Assembly (NCBI GenBank): GCA_024195265.1
Contig: JAJLRJ010000002.1
Span: 19,356,307 to 19,420,306 of the forward strand
Length of the DNA stretch: 64,000 bases
Source: Dendrophyllia cribrosa
Lineage: Eukaryota > Cnidaria > Anthozoa > Scleractinia > Dendrophylliidae
Reading direction: 5' to 3'
Shown: positions 51,705 through 64,000 of the stretch, one piece after another
Position numbering within the stretch: position 1 is the first letter of the stretch
Layout of the letters: each line of letters starts with the position of its first letter
Program-made: the position numbers and the translations under genes
The notes under the pieces: model-generated
The model's input: only the letters and a program-made list of their open reading frames with translations
Told to the model about the DNA's origin: nothing
The model's database searches: none

Positions 51705-54700
51705 CCAACTCAGGATTAGAACAAAATTTGCAACAACATGCAAAAATGCCAAATGAAATTTCATCAACTCTTGTCATATACACCCACCGTAATTAAAGAA
51801 ACGGCAGATGAAAAGCAAAAACCATGACAATAAAATTCTGAGAGCAAGGCCAAGAAAGCTTGTTCCAATAATTCAATTTATTGGTATAGAGGTTTTGCAT
51901 GGCAGGAACAATGAAAATGTTTTGCATTAGAAAGAACATTCTTTCCCATAGGGAAAAGAATCTATTGTACCTGCCATGCAACATGGCTGCCATGCAAAAA
52001 CTCTATTGAAGATTTTTTCCATTCCAATCAAGCTTTGAAGGACAGTTAAGGCATACTTTGTCCATAATGTACAGACACTATCTGAGAACACAGTACAAGA
52101 AAGATTTAATTTCTGATTCCCAGAACACCATTTCATTGTACCATTTATGGTTTTTACCTATTACCCAACAACGTTTGATCAATAACACATAAACATCAAG
52201 TGAAAAAAAAAAAGATGCTGGAGAGGAAAGATTGTGATATGCAAAATTGCTATAAATGGCATAAACTGCCTAAGCCGCATCAGGGTATCTCCATTAATAT
52301 TATTTATTTTCACATACAAGTGACTATAGTGGAGACCTATTAAAAGCAGAATCATGAATTTCAAAGTCACTCGAGTTCCCTTTCACAGCAATTTTACACT
52401 GCAGTGTATTGGTATGTAGCTTGTCTTATAATGGATGAAAGTGATCTTACTAGTATCAAACAATCTTGAGAGAGCCTTTGATTAAATGCCAAATGAGGAT
52501 GAAGCATAACATCTGTGGATGATGTTTGATTAGAATAAGTGTTAAATATATCTTCCCTCCCCCCAAAATAAAAATTAGAAGATAGATCCAACATTTAAAT
52601 TAATAAATAAAGAATAAATTATTCTCTCTTCAGCATGTTTAACAGGTAAATATCCAATACTAAACAGGGCAGGCTGAACCAGTCAATCTGAAATTTAATT
52701 TTCTAATTATACTTCCTTTAGAGGTTGTACAATGGTAAATCCGAGACCTTTTTAAATCTGCACTTGAGTCTTGACAGACAGTGACTTGAATTGTCTCTAT
52801 TTATAATTTTGGCAAACACAGGTTTCTGAGACTTTTTAAGTCTCGTTTAACAAAGAGTTCGAGATTGGGATAAAATTTGCCGAGATGCATAATTTTTGAT
52901 GGACCATTCAAGACACCTCTTGGTTTGAAACTATCTTATTCCATTTGCTCACTTGAATCATCTAAGGCTTCTTGTTTAGTTGGCAATTCATGCGTTCACC
53001 CTCAAAAGAGCACCCAAGTTGAAAAATTTAAAATTTCATTTTTCAAGAATTTGAAATAGAATGTATCAGAATTGAACTGTCGCACACAGGATTTCATTCA
53101 CAAACTCATAAAGTAAATGCCTTTCAACTTAAGTGTAAGTCTGAACCTGGTCATTTAATATCAATTTATTCCTGAGCCTTAAGAACAGCTTTTCTTACTT
53201 ATTCTTTTTAATTTCATAAGAGGTCAGTAGCAGTTTGTAAGTCAAGTCATGTCATGTCTCTAAACTTCAGTTGTTGGAGTGAAGGATATTATTTCTTGTC
53301 CAAGGAGAGAGATTGCCATCACCAATGCTTATTGTTACCAGACACTGGTCACTGCACTAGGATTAAGAGGAGCAGAGATACATGTAAGACAGAAGAAAGA
53401 CAGCACTTGGTTATAGAAGTAGTTAGTTCAGCAATATTAATATAAATACGTAATACAATGTATATTCTTCATGACACATGTCAGTACATATATCTTAGGC
53501 CTAGTCTATGTTAAATGTAAAGCAATGCATGATGGTGAATGTGGCCCACGAAGCTAACAATCAGTATTTGCCAAGTAAGGTTGGAATTTTAATTAGACAA
53601 ATTAAAGTAATAAATTAGCATTTAGCCATAGCTTCATCTGTGCATTCACCCATTTGTACAAAAACAAAACCTTATAAAAGTAAAGAAAAATTCCATTGAA
53701 GTTAAAAATGTTTTCCCTACTTAAAATGTGATTTTCAATAAATATTAATAATATACTAACAACTATATCTTATGAAGTAACACTAGCTAGCACCCATCAA
53801 TGAGCATTTGTCATGGACAAGTTAAAAGCCTTCAACAAAACTAGCCTACTCTTCAATGGCCGGCAAAAAAACTTGAACTGTATTGGTACATGTATTGCAT
53901 TTCTACATTTTCATTTTTGATGACTTTAAAAATATCACCACATCAGCAGTGTGGTAATACTTATGCAAATATTTTGGCCTGTCAATGTCTATCCAATAAA
54001 AATTGTCATTATGCATAGCACAATTTTCAAATAAACATAAGGTTCCAAATCAAACAACGACTGTATCAGCTGCCACAAAGGAAATGAAAGAGCAGATAGA
54101 TGTGAGTTGGTTACAATGGTGATGGTAAAGGCACCAGATATAAAGGTCTTATTAAGTTACAGAATATGCACTGACAGAGCAGATCGTCATTATAATATTA
54201 TGACTGTTGGCAGTTAAGCAGAATTATTAAGTTCACAGTGTTTGGGTTTAACTGTAGCTAGAGAGATTTAACTGTTCATTAAGAATGCTCCGTTAACAGA
54301 CAACACAACATAGTTAAATGCAGCTAGACGTTATAAGATAGCAAAAGGAGAGTAAAGGGAGCAGGTTAGTTTAATTGTTACTAGTAACTGAACAGTTATA
54401 TTGTAGAGCAAGCATTCAGCGATTAGAAGCAACTTTGTTACTTTGGTAGTCAGAAAAAAGTTAGACTAAATTATAGGTGTCAAAACAACATGTATTGACT
54501 CTGGAAGTGAAAAGGGTAAAGTGTGAAATGTTATAAAATCAAACATTTAAATTTATCGAGTTCTTTTATTAGCCAAGAATGACCTATAAATGAGCATGTT
54601 TGCTACCTGTACTGTTAAACCATTCCATCCATTAATTTTTTGGAATCTTTTAATTCTAGCTTCTTGTGTTTAGGATACAGAATTCACACAAACAATTTAT

Positions 54701-56014
54701 ACAAAAGCTCTCTTCAAAACTGAAACATGTTGATACAACTTTAAATTTCTTTATGAAAACATGCAGCATAAACTGATAAAATGTTCATTGAGCAAATAGC
54801 TCAAGGTAGTTAATTTACTCTTTATACACAAAAAAACTAATTTGCCCTTACAGGATAATTTTCTGTTAATATCAATGCAATATTTTGTATTTTCTGCTAA
54901 GTGCAAAAATTGTTGGTCATCGAAATCTGTTTAAATACTTGAAAACCTTCATGTCCCATTTGCAAAAAAAAAACTATAAAAAGACATTTTCTGTACACAA
55001 TGTACACATGTATGATAAATGTTTGCTTTTGATGACACATCTGTCCATCTTAAATACATTGTAATAAAAAATTAATTTGATTAATGCATATAGCTAGTCT
55101 TGGGGTTGACACCCATTTTTATGAGGCTATATCAAGAAGGATATGAGGTCACATCTTATTTTATTGGCTTTATTTTAGAAAAAAAAATATAAAATATCAC
55201 TCATTTTAAATAACAAAGGCCGCTACAAACACTCTAGGGATTTTCGGAAAATAAATTTAAGAGCACTTATGCAAGACCTTTGCCTGCATGTAGCTAGTTG
55301 GGCTTGATGTCTCCATTTCATTTAAACTTCAAAATAAAAAAATTCCCAAATTCCCATAAAGTGTTTGCTTCAGGTTATGTTAGAGAGTGTTAAGTAAAAT
55401 TAAGTTACTTAACAAAGTACTTCTTGTTATTGGAAATATTTCTCTCTAATTACAGAGTATGTAGAAAATACATTTGACAGAAGTATGCACATTGGCTAAA
55501 AAGTGAATGTACCTACTTGTGACATATATTTTCTACATAAAGTTCAGACCAGTTACCCCAAAGGGATAATATCACAATGCCTAAAAAGTATTTCACACTT
55601 TGTCAAAAATAACTTTACTAACTCAAATGTTATAAGACTGTCCATATAATTATCACCAAAGCTTTGACTGAAAAATTACATGGTGACTTTATAGAAAATG
55701 GTCCACAGAGACTTTTCATCAAACAAAAAGCAGCTCACAAAAACTTTAAAAAACCTGTGCATTATGTTATCGCATACATCTAGATAACATGTAAATATGT
55801 TTACCCATATCATATGGCAGATGTTATAACTATAAAAAGTACTAAATAAATGTACAAAAGCAGTTTTGTTATGCAAATGCATGCAAATATAACTTAAATG
55901 TCTGCAACATTTATGCAAATTGTAACAGTTGATTGCAAATTTTATGACATGCCTGACAATTGGCAAAATCAAGAGTAACAACCCAGTTACTCTACAGCAT
56001 TACAAAAATTACCC
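51705..56014. other. 4.3 kb of AT-rich DNA, probably PSD/EFA6 3' UTR plus intergenic
   Basis: No recognisable exon on either strand and no clear tandem or inverted repeat. Several TTTATT (AATAAA on the minus strand) words could end the minus-strand gene, but none can be preferred. The short ORFs here lack domains. Confidence 0.5.
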
Positions 56015-59000
56015 TTAACCCTTATAAATAGCCATAAAGTAGCTTTCTCGGACATTTCTGCCTTTGTAGCCACCTCTTAGATCTAAATCCCCCACAGAGC
56101 TAGACCGCTTCATCTGTAACATGATAGACTCAACAGACCTGACAGACCCGCGAGGCTTGTCACGTAATTTACTCTCCAGTTTTGAGCCACGCAATACATT
56201 CACATACATCTTGTATCTTTTGTACTGTGAACATGAGTAGGAAAAGCAGTGTTAGAAATTTTATTGTCAAGTTCATTCGCCAAGCTAATTCAAGCTAATT
56301 GAACATTATATTACTAAGAAAATCATTAGCATGAAATTAAAGTCTGGAGACCTAACCATTACACTCACCAGGACCTTTCAAAATTATAATGATATATTAT
56401 GCTTGGAAATCTGCTGGGTGATGGAGGTTTGGCTGGGTAGTGGAGGTTTGGCTGGGTGATGGAGGTTTGGCTGGGTGATGGAGGATTGGTTGGGTGATGG
56501 AGGATTGGCTGGGTCATGGAGGATTGGTTGGGTGATGGAGGATTGGTTGGGTGATGGAGGTTTGGCTGGGTGATGGAGGTTTGGCTGGGTGATGGAGGAT
56601 TGGTTGGGTGATGGAGGATTGGCTGGGTGATTGGCTGGGTAATGGAGGATTGGCTGGGCGATGGAGGATTGGCTGGGCGATGGAGGATTGGCTGGGTGAT
56701 GGAGGATTGGATGGGTGATGGAGGATTGGCTAGATGATGGAGGTTTGGCTGGGTGATGGAGGTTTGGCTGGGCAATGGAGGTTTGGCTGGGTGATGGAGG
56801 TTTGGCTGGGCGATGGAGGATTGGCTAGGTGATGGAGGATTGGCTAGGTGATGGAGGATTGGCTGGGCGATGGAGGATTGGCTGGGTGATGGAGGATTGG
56901 CTGGGTGATGGAGGATTGGCTGGGTGATGGAGGATTGGCTGGGTGATGGAGGATTGGATGGAGGATTGGCTAGATGATGGAGGTTTGGCTGGGCGATGGA
57001 GGTTTGGCTGGGTGATGGAGGATTGGTTGGGTGATGGAGGATTGGCTGGGTCATGGAGGATTGGTTGGGTGATGGAGGATTGGTTGGGTGATGGAGGTTT
57101 GGCTGGGTGATGGAGGTTTGGCTGGGTGATGGAGGATTGGTTGGGTGATGGAGGATTGGCTGGGTAATGGAGGATTGGCTGGGCGATGGAGGATTGGCTG
57201 GGCGATGGAGGATTGGCTGGGTGATGGAGGATTGGATGGGTGATGGAGGATTGGCTAGATGATGGAGGTTTGGCTGGGTGATGGAGGTTTGGCTGGGCAA
57301 TGGAGGTTTGGCTGGGTGATGGAGGTTTGGCTGGGCGATGGAGGATTGGCTAGGTGATGGAGGATTGGCTAGGTGATGGAGGATTGGCTGGGCGATGGAG
57401 GATTGGCTGGGTGATGGAGGATTGGCTGGGTGATGGAGGATTGGCTGGGTGATGGAGGATTGGATGGAGGATTGGCTAGATGATGGAGGTTTGGCTGGGC
57501 GATGGAGGTTTGGCTGGGTGATGGAGGATTGGTTGGGTGATGGAGGATTGGTTGGATGATGGAGGATTGGCTGGGTAATGGAGGATTGGCTAGGTAATGG
57601 AGGATTGGCTAGGTGATGGAGGATTGGCTGGGCGATGGAGGATTGGCTGGGTGATGGAGGATTGGATGGGTGATGGAGGATTGGCTAGATGATGGAGGTT
57701 TGGCTGGGTGATGGAGGTTTGGCTGGGCAATGGAGGTTTGGCTGGGTGATGGAGGTTTGGCTGGGCGATGGAGGATTGGCTAGGTGATGGAGGATTGGCT
57801 AGGTGATGGAGGATTGGCTGGGCGATGGAGGATTGGCTGGGTGATGGAGGATTGGCTGGGTGATGGAGGATTGGATGGGTGATGGAGGATTGGCTGGGTG
57901 ATGGAGGATTGGATGGAGGATTGGCTAGATGATGGAGGTTTGGCTGGGTGATGGAGGTTTGGCTGGGCAATGGAGGTTTGGCTGGGTGATGGAGGTTTGG
58001 CTGGGCGATGGAGGATTGGCTAGGTGATGGAGGATTGGCTAGGTGATGGAGGATTGGCTGGGCGATGGAGGATTGGCTGGGTGATGGAGGATTGGCTGGG
58101 TGATGGAGGATTGGCTGGGTGATGGAGGATTGGCTGGGTGATGGAGGATTGGATGGAGGATTGGCTAGATGATGGAGGTTTGGCTGGGTGATGGAGGTTT
58201 GGCTGGGCAATGGAGGTTTGGCTGGGTGATGGAGGTTTGGCTGGGCGATGGAGGATTGGCTAGGTGATGGAGGATTGGCTAGGTGATGGAGGATTGGCTG
58301 GGCGATGGAGGATTGGGTGGGTGATGGAGGATTGGCTGGGTGATGGAGGATTGGCTGGGTGATGGAGGATTGGATGGAGGATTGGCTAGATGATGGAGGT
58401 TTGGCTGGGCGATGGAGGTTTGGCTGGGCGATGGAGGTTTGGCTGGGTGATGGAGGTTTGGCTGGGTGATGGAGGTTTGGCTGGGTGATGGAGGATTGGC
58501 TAGGTGATGGAGGATTGGCTGGGTGATGGAGGATATGCTGGGTTCTATTCTTAATCAATGATCTGTGGAACAATTGGCCTACTAGGTGACCAGCATGCTC
58601 CGTGGTTTGTGTGGTTGCTTAAATACATAATATTTCAATTATTGTTATGCTTTTTTATGTAAATACCCACCTCATACTCCAGGAACTCGTGTTTCTCCTG
58701 CCATTCCTTAACAAAGTAAACAAGCATGTTGCTTGGTAAAATGGTCTAAACATCACTATTAATACTACAGTAAAACTATTAAAAATGTCAACAAGGACAC
58801 TGATTGAAAAACTGGGCCAACGTTTTTAACTTCTGCCGTCCTAATAGAAAATCTGTCTTGGAAAAATTATTAATTTATGGTTTGCCCTCCACTTTACTGT
58901 TTACTTGAAATCTTCCTCTGGATTTAAAAGCACTTTTGTATGCTAAGCAACAGGTAGCTTACTAGCAAATTTATCACTTCATGCAGCAAAATTTCCTTGA

Positions 59001-62000
59001 CAATCCAAAGAGACCAAGTGAAAATCATATGAATTATCTGTAGGGTCATGAGATGACCAACAAGAACTATTAATTTAACATGGCTATGTGTATGTGTTAT
59101 GAGATGATCAGTTTTGTTACTCTCAAGATCTGCTTTCTTAAACTTGTTGTAAGAAGAAAGATAGTTAACAACTATCCACCGAAGTGGAGGTGGGTAGTGG
59201 TGGATATTTACCGAGCCGCGAATTTAGTATATACTGAAACAGTGAGATAATATAATGAAAATGATGCTTTTTAACTCATTTATTCCTGTCAACGATTATA
59301 ATTTTCGCGCGCAAATTGCTGGGAGGTGAATAGCACTTGCTATTCCGAGTTTCAGTAGCCAATCAGCGCACGCCAACAATGCTATCCACTGTTTCAGTAT
59401 ATCTTAAAAATGATTAATCACCTCTTGCTCTCTGAATGAGCCAACACTGGGTTTACTTTGTAAACTTTGGATAAGCTGCTCTTCAGCTTTTGCACTCTGA
59501 AAACAAAGAACATATTTCATTATACAAACTTTAGTGAAATACAAGGATTCTCCCACCATAGAAAAATCATATCTCAACACATGAAGATATCAATTTTATC
59601 TTCTCTGTGAAGAGTGAAGATATCAATATCTTTCTGTTGGCTAATGTTTGCCCCTATCAAATTTTGAACAAGCTAACAGGTGTTGGCCTACAACTGAAAC
59701 ATCTTCAGATCTTTCTCCGAAATCTTTGTTCATCTTTGGCAATCTTCGGAAAATTTCGACAAATGATTGGAAATGTTTGTACAACCTTTGGAGAGTAGTC
59801 GAAAAGGTTTGGAAAATTGCTGAAAACTCTACATGGCTGTCAGGCTGCTTGGAGATATGAAATTTCTCTTCTCATGTTCAACTCGATATATCACTGTTCG
59901 CTGCACTTTCTGCATGTGCACCCATGTATCGTCTCCTATTTTATTTTTTGAACATTTTTACAATAAAAATAATATTGCTGCACCAGTACCAGTGCACACT
60001 AAACATGCATGTATAGCCTTTTCTATATTAAATAATAGGCAGTCAGTCCACGCTTAAGACATAATCAATTCAATGATGCAAGGCAGCAGCTAGAAGTTAT
60101 CATAATCACATGAAGCTGATAGTTTAATAAGAGAACCACTGTTGAGCTTCCTAGTATGTTTATTCTTTAACCTTTTGACTACCAGAATTAAACCTGGAGT
60201 CATGCAATATGATTGTAAATTTTGAGTCTGTTAGAAACCATTCAAATGAAAGCTCTTAAGAAGTACTATCTTATGGCTGCTCTTAGCAAAGAGATGAATA
60301 AGTTAAATGCCAATTGAAGTGGTGCCACATCAAGGAGGAGAGGGTGAGTGTGTGCATTTACATTGTATAATAATATACATGAAAAAATTACTCGATTCTG
60401 ATTGGCTAAGAGCAGTGCAGTTCAAGTGTAATACCAGTGCAAAACGTGTAACACCAGTGCAAAAAGTGTAACACCGGTGCAAATTACAAATCGAAAAAAA
60501 AATTCCAAACAAAATTTTTTGCAAAAAAAAAAAAAAATTCCAAACAAAAATGGATGCAATTTTTTTCATGTATAATTATTAATAAGTAATCATACAGTTT
60601 TCTCGTTCAATTTGGGATTAATTTGCACTTGTGAGTTTTTCAAAAAGCTCAAATTGCACTCGCCGAAGCAGCTCGTGCAATTTTGAGCTTTTTGAAAAAC
60701 TCACTCGTGCAGTTACATTGTAATCCCAAATTGAACTCGAAACCGTATGATTACCTATACTAAAAGCATTTAAAACTGTAGCAGAAAATAGCACCAGTCA
60801 CAAGAAATTTATCAGAGTATTAATAACATTAGGCAACATATTTACATGTAACTCTTTAACCCTCTGCCCCAATATTAAAATACAAATTCTGGCTCCTTCC
60901 TTGTCCCCGCCATGCAAGAATTCATCTTGGGTGATGATGTCCTTTATTTGCATGTCATCTCTGATTAATTAAGCATCAATATTACATGGAGAAATTTGAT
61001 GATGATCACTTTTGGAGCTTAAAAAATTAAAGCAACCCAGTTCAGCTTGCAGAAAAATCTTACCTTGGTTTCATGATGTTCCAGTTGTTTAGTCTGTTGA
61101 AATCAACAGGACAGATCCACAAATTATTAACTTCACCCACTGTATCATCTGTTTTTATGTTGTCAATGGTTAATAAAAGGAAAGGTAATGGTTATAGAAA
61201 ACTATTCAACCTTTCTTTGTTATAAACATGCTTTCAACTGTAACTATTCTCCCAACTATACTCTCCCTCAAAAGGAAAAAAAGTTAAAAAAGAATGATGA
61301 ATTCAAATAATTCCTATTAATATATATACACAGCAAACAAGGTTTAAATGCACGGAAAAACAGTAAGAAAACTTACAAGTGGCAACTGAGAACGGGAAAA
61401 TGGAAGAACGGGACGCTGGAACCTCTTGCTGAAAAAAGAAAGCAATTTATTGGTAATTAATCACATCAAGAAGAAGATTTGAGATTAAAAAATCTAAGTG
61501 AACTATACTCTACTATAATCAGCTTGAAACCAGTTAAGGAACACCCAAAAAAGAACTCATTTAAGTGCACCTTCAGGATTGACACATTTGCAATGCAGGT
61601 GTCCAATTACAGCTATCCAATTACAAAAATTGCAATTCTGGGTAGCTGTATTTCAATGGACACTCATGTGACCACATGCCAATTATGTAAGAAACAGGCA
61701 TGCTGATGACCAATCACAATCAAGAATTTTGTTATTGATACCATTATCATCATGGTAATAATTTTATGATTGGTAATAATCATGTTAAGTCATAGTATAT
61801 TACCATGAACCAACAGGAGCTGGTAAGGGTGGCGATGAGTATGTGGCAGCTACAAGATTAATGGCCTCAATCCACTCATTCATGTCATGAAGGTTCCTAG
61901 AAACAAAGAACATTGTTGTCAGCTATTGTCTGGGACACTAAAAAATACAAACATGAATCACTCTAGATTATTTCAGCATTAAACATGGCATGTTTATTGT

Positions 62001-63707
62001 CAGATCTTACTGAATTTTTATTTTCGCACTGCGCAGCACTGAAATTTCAATCTTTACCATATTGCCACACTTAAAGTTCTGACAGGATATTCTAGGTGTC
62101 AAGAGTCACATGAGGCGGTTGTGCAACAACATCAGGGCATTAAACTGAATAGAATTAAAGTATCAGGGTACCCTCCCCCCCCAAAAAAAAAAACACTTTC
62201 AATTGCTGTTGTGTCATTTTGTATTTTGCTCTATGCCAAATAAACACCCCAACGAACTATTATATTTTCTGAAAGTTTACTTATTATTAAAGATTACAGA
62301 AATGTACTTATTTGAAGAAAAAAGTACATACAGTGGAACCCCGATATAACAATATGCCAAGGGAGCAGTGAAATTATATCGTTATATCGAGACTCCTGAT
62401 ATAATGACATGGCTGAAAAAAAGGCGAAAATATTGTTAAATCGGGGTATTGAAATCCCGGCGACGTACATGTATGCGTTTTGTCACAAGAAGGAGTCAAA
62501 GATACTAAAACTGAGAGAACTATTAAATTACAAGGAGGATAAAGAGGCATCGTAAACTGAAAGCTGTTGACAGAAACGTTAACAGATTACTGTACTCGAT
62601 TACTGTAATGTTGTTGTATTAAATTCAATGTTTTGCTTAAATTGTAACTGTACTGATACTGTAATCACCAGAAAGCATTAACCGAAGGAACGAACGCTGA
62701 ACTAAGTTTTGTATCATACACTTTATAATATGTCATACATTATTTTTATCTTATGTTTACAAGTGCGCTGTCTACATGTCATGTATTAGCCAATCATTTA
62801 TAACCATGTAATTTTGAAACTTTAGGAGCCGTTACAATATTTTCTTTCAGTATAGCCCAGGCCCTGAGGAAGACTAGTTCTATTAGTCGAAACATTGCCA
62901 TTTAATAAATCTGCCCTTTGCCGTAGTGCCAGCCTTGCATTCAGTTTTGTATTTTCACATTCAAGTGACGCCTGGCACAAGATCTTTCACAAGGAAGATC
63001 CGGCAACTACCAGCAAGTTTAATTTCTGCGTCGTGTGGACATCTGCTTGAAAGGTTTTTCTTTTTTTTTTACTGTAATATCGTTATATCGGGGAAGATTT
63101 TACGCTCGGTGCGGTAAATTCTCATTGTTATATCGGGAATATAGTTATATCGAAGAGCTTTATATCGGGGTTCTGTCCCATACATTTTACTGTAACTTTT
63201 GCCGGGACATAGTATATTCATCGTTATACCGGGGATATCGTTATATCGAAGATCGTTATATCGGGGTTCCACTGTATTTCACAAAATTGAGTTCCACTTC
63301 AGCTGGAAATAATCTAAAGGATATAAACATTGCACCGAGTACCTAACACCTTTGTCTAAAAATTAGTTTTAGGGAATTTTGATAACTTGTCTGGTTTGTT
63401 TGCTGCATGCAGTTAAATTTTCTAGCTTAAAAGACATTCCCAAGCTTATCTTCGGTGATGAGTTCAAAGGGAAGACTTCTATGAATGTTTAGGATGTGGC
63501 TATTAAAAAGTATCTAAGATGGCATTTCATCACTTTACTACATCACAGCAATACTACATACTTTGCTTGAAAGAGGAACTCCCTCCAGTCAGAAGTCACA
63601 AATCTAAATACAAATGGTTTCTTGATGTAATCTGTAGCTCGACTGGCCAAAGCGTGGTGTACTCCTAAACAGTTCCTTGTATGCTCTGGGCTAGTGACTT
63701 CATCTGA
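56015..63707 (-). CDS. PSD: PSD/EFA6-family Arf6 exchange factor, C-terminal part (partial, 7 exons)
   Basis: Minus-strand exons in transcript order: 63707-63562, 61896-61804, 61428-61377, 61093-61064, 59496-59422, 58706-58671, 56224-56015 (stop 56017-56015). Phases fit, giving 642 nt or 213 aa. The first exon seen begins in the PH domain: [20 protein letters not shown] then [10 protein letters not shown], continuing [20 protein letters not shown]. This matches the PH domain of PSD/EFA6 proteins (HHALA-RASDY-K-P, DWR-FLFQA, W-IN-VAA). Next come the PPLPAPVGS and RFQRPVLP linker, a coiled-coil-like helix ([21 protein letters not shown]) and a basic tail with [13 protein letters not shown]6 proteins activate Arf6 at the plasma membrane through a Sec7 domain, which must lie beyond the right edge. 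The paralogue (PSD to PSD4) cannot be named. Confidence 0.9.
56412..58543. repeat. 19-bp tandem array (about 112 copies) with higher-order structure
   Basis: Unit GATGGAGGATTGGCTGGGT, with T/A (GGTTTGG) and C/T variants. A block of 240 nt (12 units plus a 12-nt part unit containing GGATTGGATGGAGGATTGG) repeats near 57726, 57966 and 58206; longer spacings (430 and 525 nt) separate the related blocks at 56771 and 57296. It lies in the last intron of the PSD/EFA6 gene. The 19-aa period Pro/Ser/His ORFs on the minus strand are artefacts of 3 x 19 nt. Confidence 0.95.
59160..59410. repeat. Inverted-repeat element in a PSD/EFA6 intron
   Basis: TATACTGAAACAGTG near 59231 is mirrored by CACTGTTTCAGTATA near 59387. 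The left flank AACTATCCACCGAAGTGGAG has further short hairpins (GTGGAGGTGGGTAGTGGTGG). Ends about 12 nt before the 59422 exon border. Confidence 0.55.
60166..60310. repeat. Diverged relative of the 63793 element
   Basis: TTTAACCTTTTGACTACCAG, then TTTTGAGTCTGTTAGAAACC, CCATTCAAATGAAAGCTCTT and AAGTACT match the order in 63793-63998. The right end is not clear. Confidence 0.5.
60368..60583. mobile_element. MITE with ends AATAATATACATGAAAAAA
   Basis: The left end is mirrored by TTTTTTCATGTATAATTATT at the right. Inside there is a 21-nt tandem repeat, GTGTAACACCAGTGCAAAA, about four copies. Confidence 0.75.
60584..60759. mobile_element. Hairpin MITE immediately next to the previous element
   Basis: TCATACAGTTTTCTCGTTCAATTTGGGATTA is mirrored by TAATCCCAAATTGAACTCGAAACCGTATGA. 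The inner TTTTTCAAAAAGCTCAAATTGCAC also mirrors. Loop near GCCGAAGCAGC. Confidence 0.8.
60856..61030. repeat. Decayed relative of the TTAACCCTTTAAGCCC MITE
   Basis: TTAACCCTCTGCCCCAATAT at the left, CATCTTGGGTGATGATGTCC in the middle and AGCTTAAAAAATTAA at the right follow the order of 47387-47598. Ends 33 nt before the exon at 61064. Confidence 0.6.
62331..63274. mobile_element. Pogo-like TIR element CAGTGGAACCCCGATATAAC with TA target
   Basis: TA|CAGTGGAACCCCGATATAAC at the left and GTTATATCGGGGTTCCACTG|TA at the right are exact mirrors over 20 nt. Further TATATCG words fill both subterminal regions (four to six at 63080-63270). The middle has GGCCCTGAGGAAGACTAGTTC and an inserted-looking segment of unknown kind. 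No transposase ORF, so it is non-autonomous. The ends are those of the 21780-23175 element. TA target and CAGTGG ends fit the pogo/Tigger branch of Tc1/mariner (inference from known family ends). Confidence 0.85.
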
Positions 63708-63792
63708 CTGGAAAGTAATAAAACTTTAAGGTAAAGATCTGTTCAAGACAAGCTATGATGCCTGGCTAGACAAATGAATGCCTCCTCTCCCC

Positions 63793-63998
63793 TTAACCCT
63801 TTCGCTCCCAGAGTCAATTATGGAGACATGTAGTGTAGTTCTAACTTTTGAGTCTATCGACGAAATCCTATGGTGTGGCCATTCAAATGAAACCTCTTCA
63901 GCAGTACTTTTGCATGGTGCCGTTTGTTTTTCGATATTTTACAAAACGAAATTTGGGATTTTTCTTGGATTTCAATAATTGGCACTCTTGGGAGTTAA
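63793..63998. mobile_element. MITE with ends TTAACCCTTTCGCTCCCA / TGGGAGTTAA
   Basis: TTAACCCTTTCGCTCCCAGA at the left and TCTTGGGAGTTAA at the right are inverted matches with a gap. The interior resembles 60166-60310. It lies upstream, on the minus strand, of the first PSD/EFA6 exon seen. Confidence 0.65.
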
Positions 63999-64000
63999 AG

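Noticed and set aside
56365..58573. Minus-strand ORFs of 311 and 327 aa, Pro/Ser/His/Gln-rich
   Set aside because: They reflect the 19-bp array read with a 57-nt period, inside an intron of a gene on the same strand.

Overview
The window is eukaryotic genomic DNA, most likely from an anthozoan cnidarian and probably a stony coral. The coding signal lies in short exons joined by GT-AG introns. It is AT-rich and crowded with small terminal-inverted-repeat (TIR) elements, tRNA-derived SINEs and tandem arrays. The organism call is inference: it rests on the animal gene set, on a single pre-duplication IKK gene, and on a SINE and several inverted-repeat families that I recall as common in coral genomes. 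No bacterial gene, operon or CRISPR array is present.

Four animal genes can be assembled with continuous reading frames. (1) Positions 85-1214, plus strand: the last three coding exons of a FAM13-family gene. (2) Positions 7471-37978, plus strand: a complete 26-exon IKK kinase of 707 aa, with kinase domain, ubiquitin-like domain, helical scaffold/dimerisation region and a C-terminal NEMO-binding-like motif. (3) Positions 40572-48754, plus strand: a complete 11-exon STAMBP/AMSH of 427 aa, a JAMM-type deubiquitinase with all zinc ligands. (4) Positions 56015-63707, minus strand: the last seven coding exons of a PSD/EFA6-type Arf6 exchange factor (213 aa here), continuing beyond the right edge.

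Layout: 1-1.3 kb FAM13 end; 1.4-7.4 kb intergenic DNA with a 1.85-kb TIR element and a possible IKK 5' noncoding exon; 7.5-38 kb IKK, whose introns hold a CAGT satellite (12.5-15.4 kb), a 62-G tract (11.57 kb), a 15-bp array built from a transposon end (21.8-23.2 kb), a 21-bp minisatellite (26.9-29.4 kb) and many MITEs; 40.5-48.8 kb STAMBP with MITE-filled introns; 49-56 kb AT-rich DNA without recognisable genes, lying between convergent genes; 56-63.7 kb PSD/EFA6, with a 2.1-kb 19-bp array in its last intron.

IKK acts in NF-kB activation, which depends on K63-linked ubiquitin signals, and STAMBP removes K63-linked ubiquitin from endosomal cargo. Their adjacency is worth noting, but nothing in the sequence shows joint regulation. 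The most unusual DNA is the pair of pogo-like elements sharing the end CAGTGGAACCCCGATATAAC, one of which seems to have turned its own end into a 1.3-kb tandem array.
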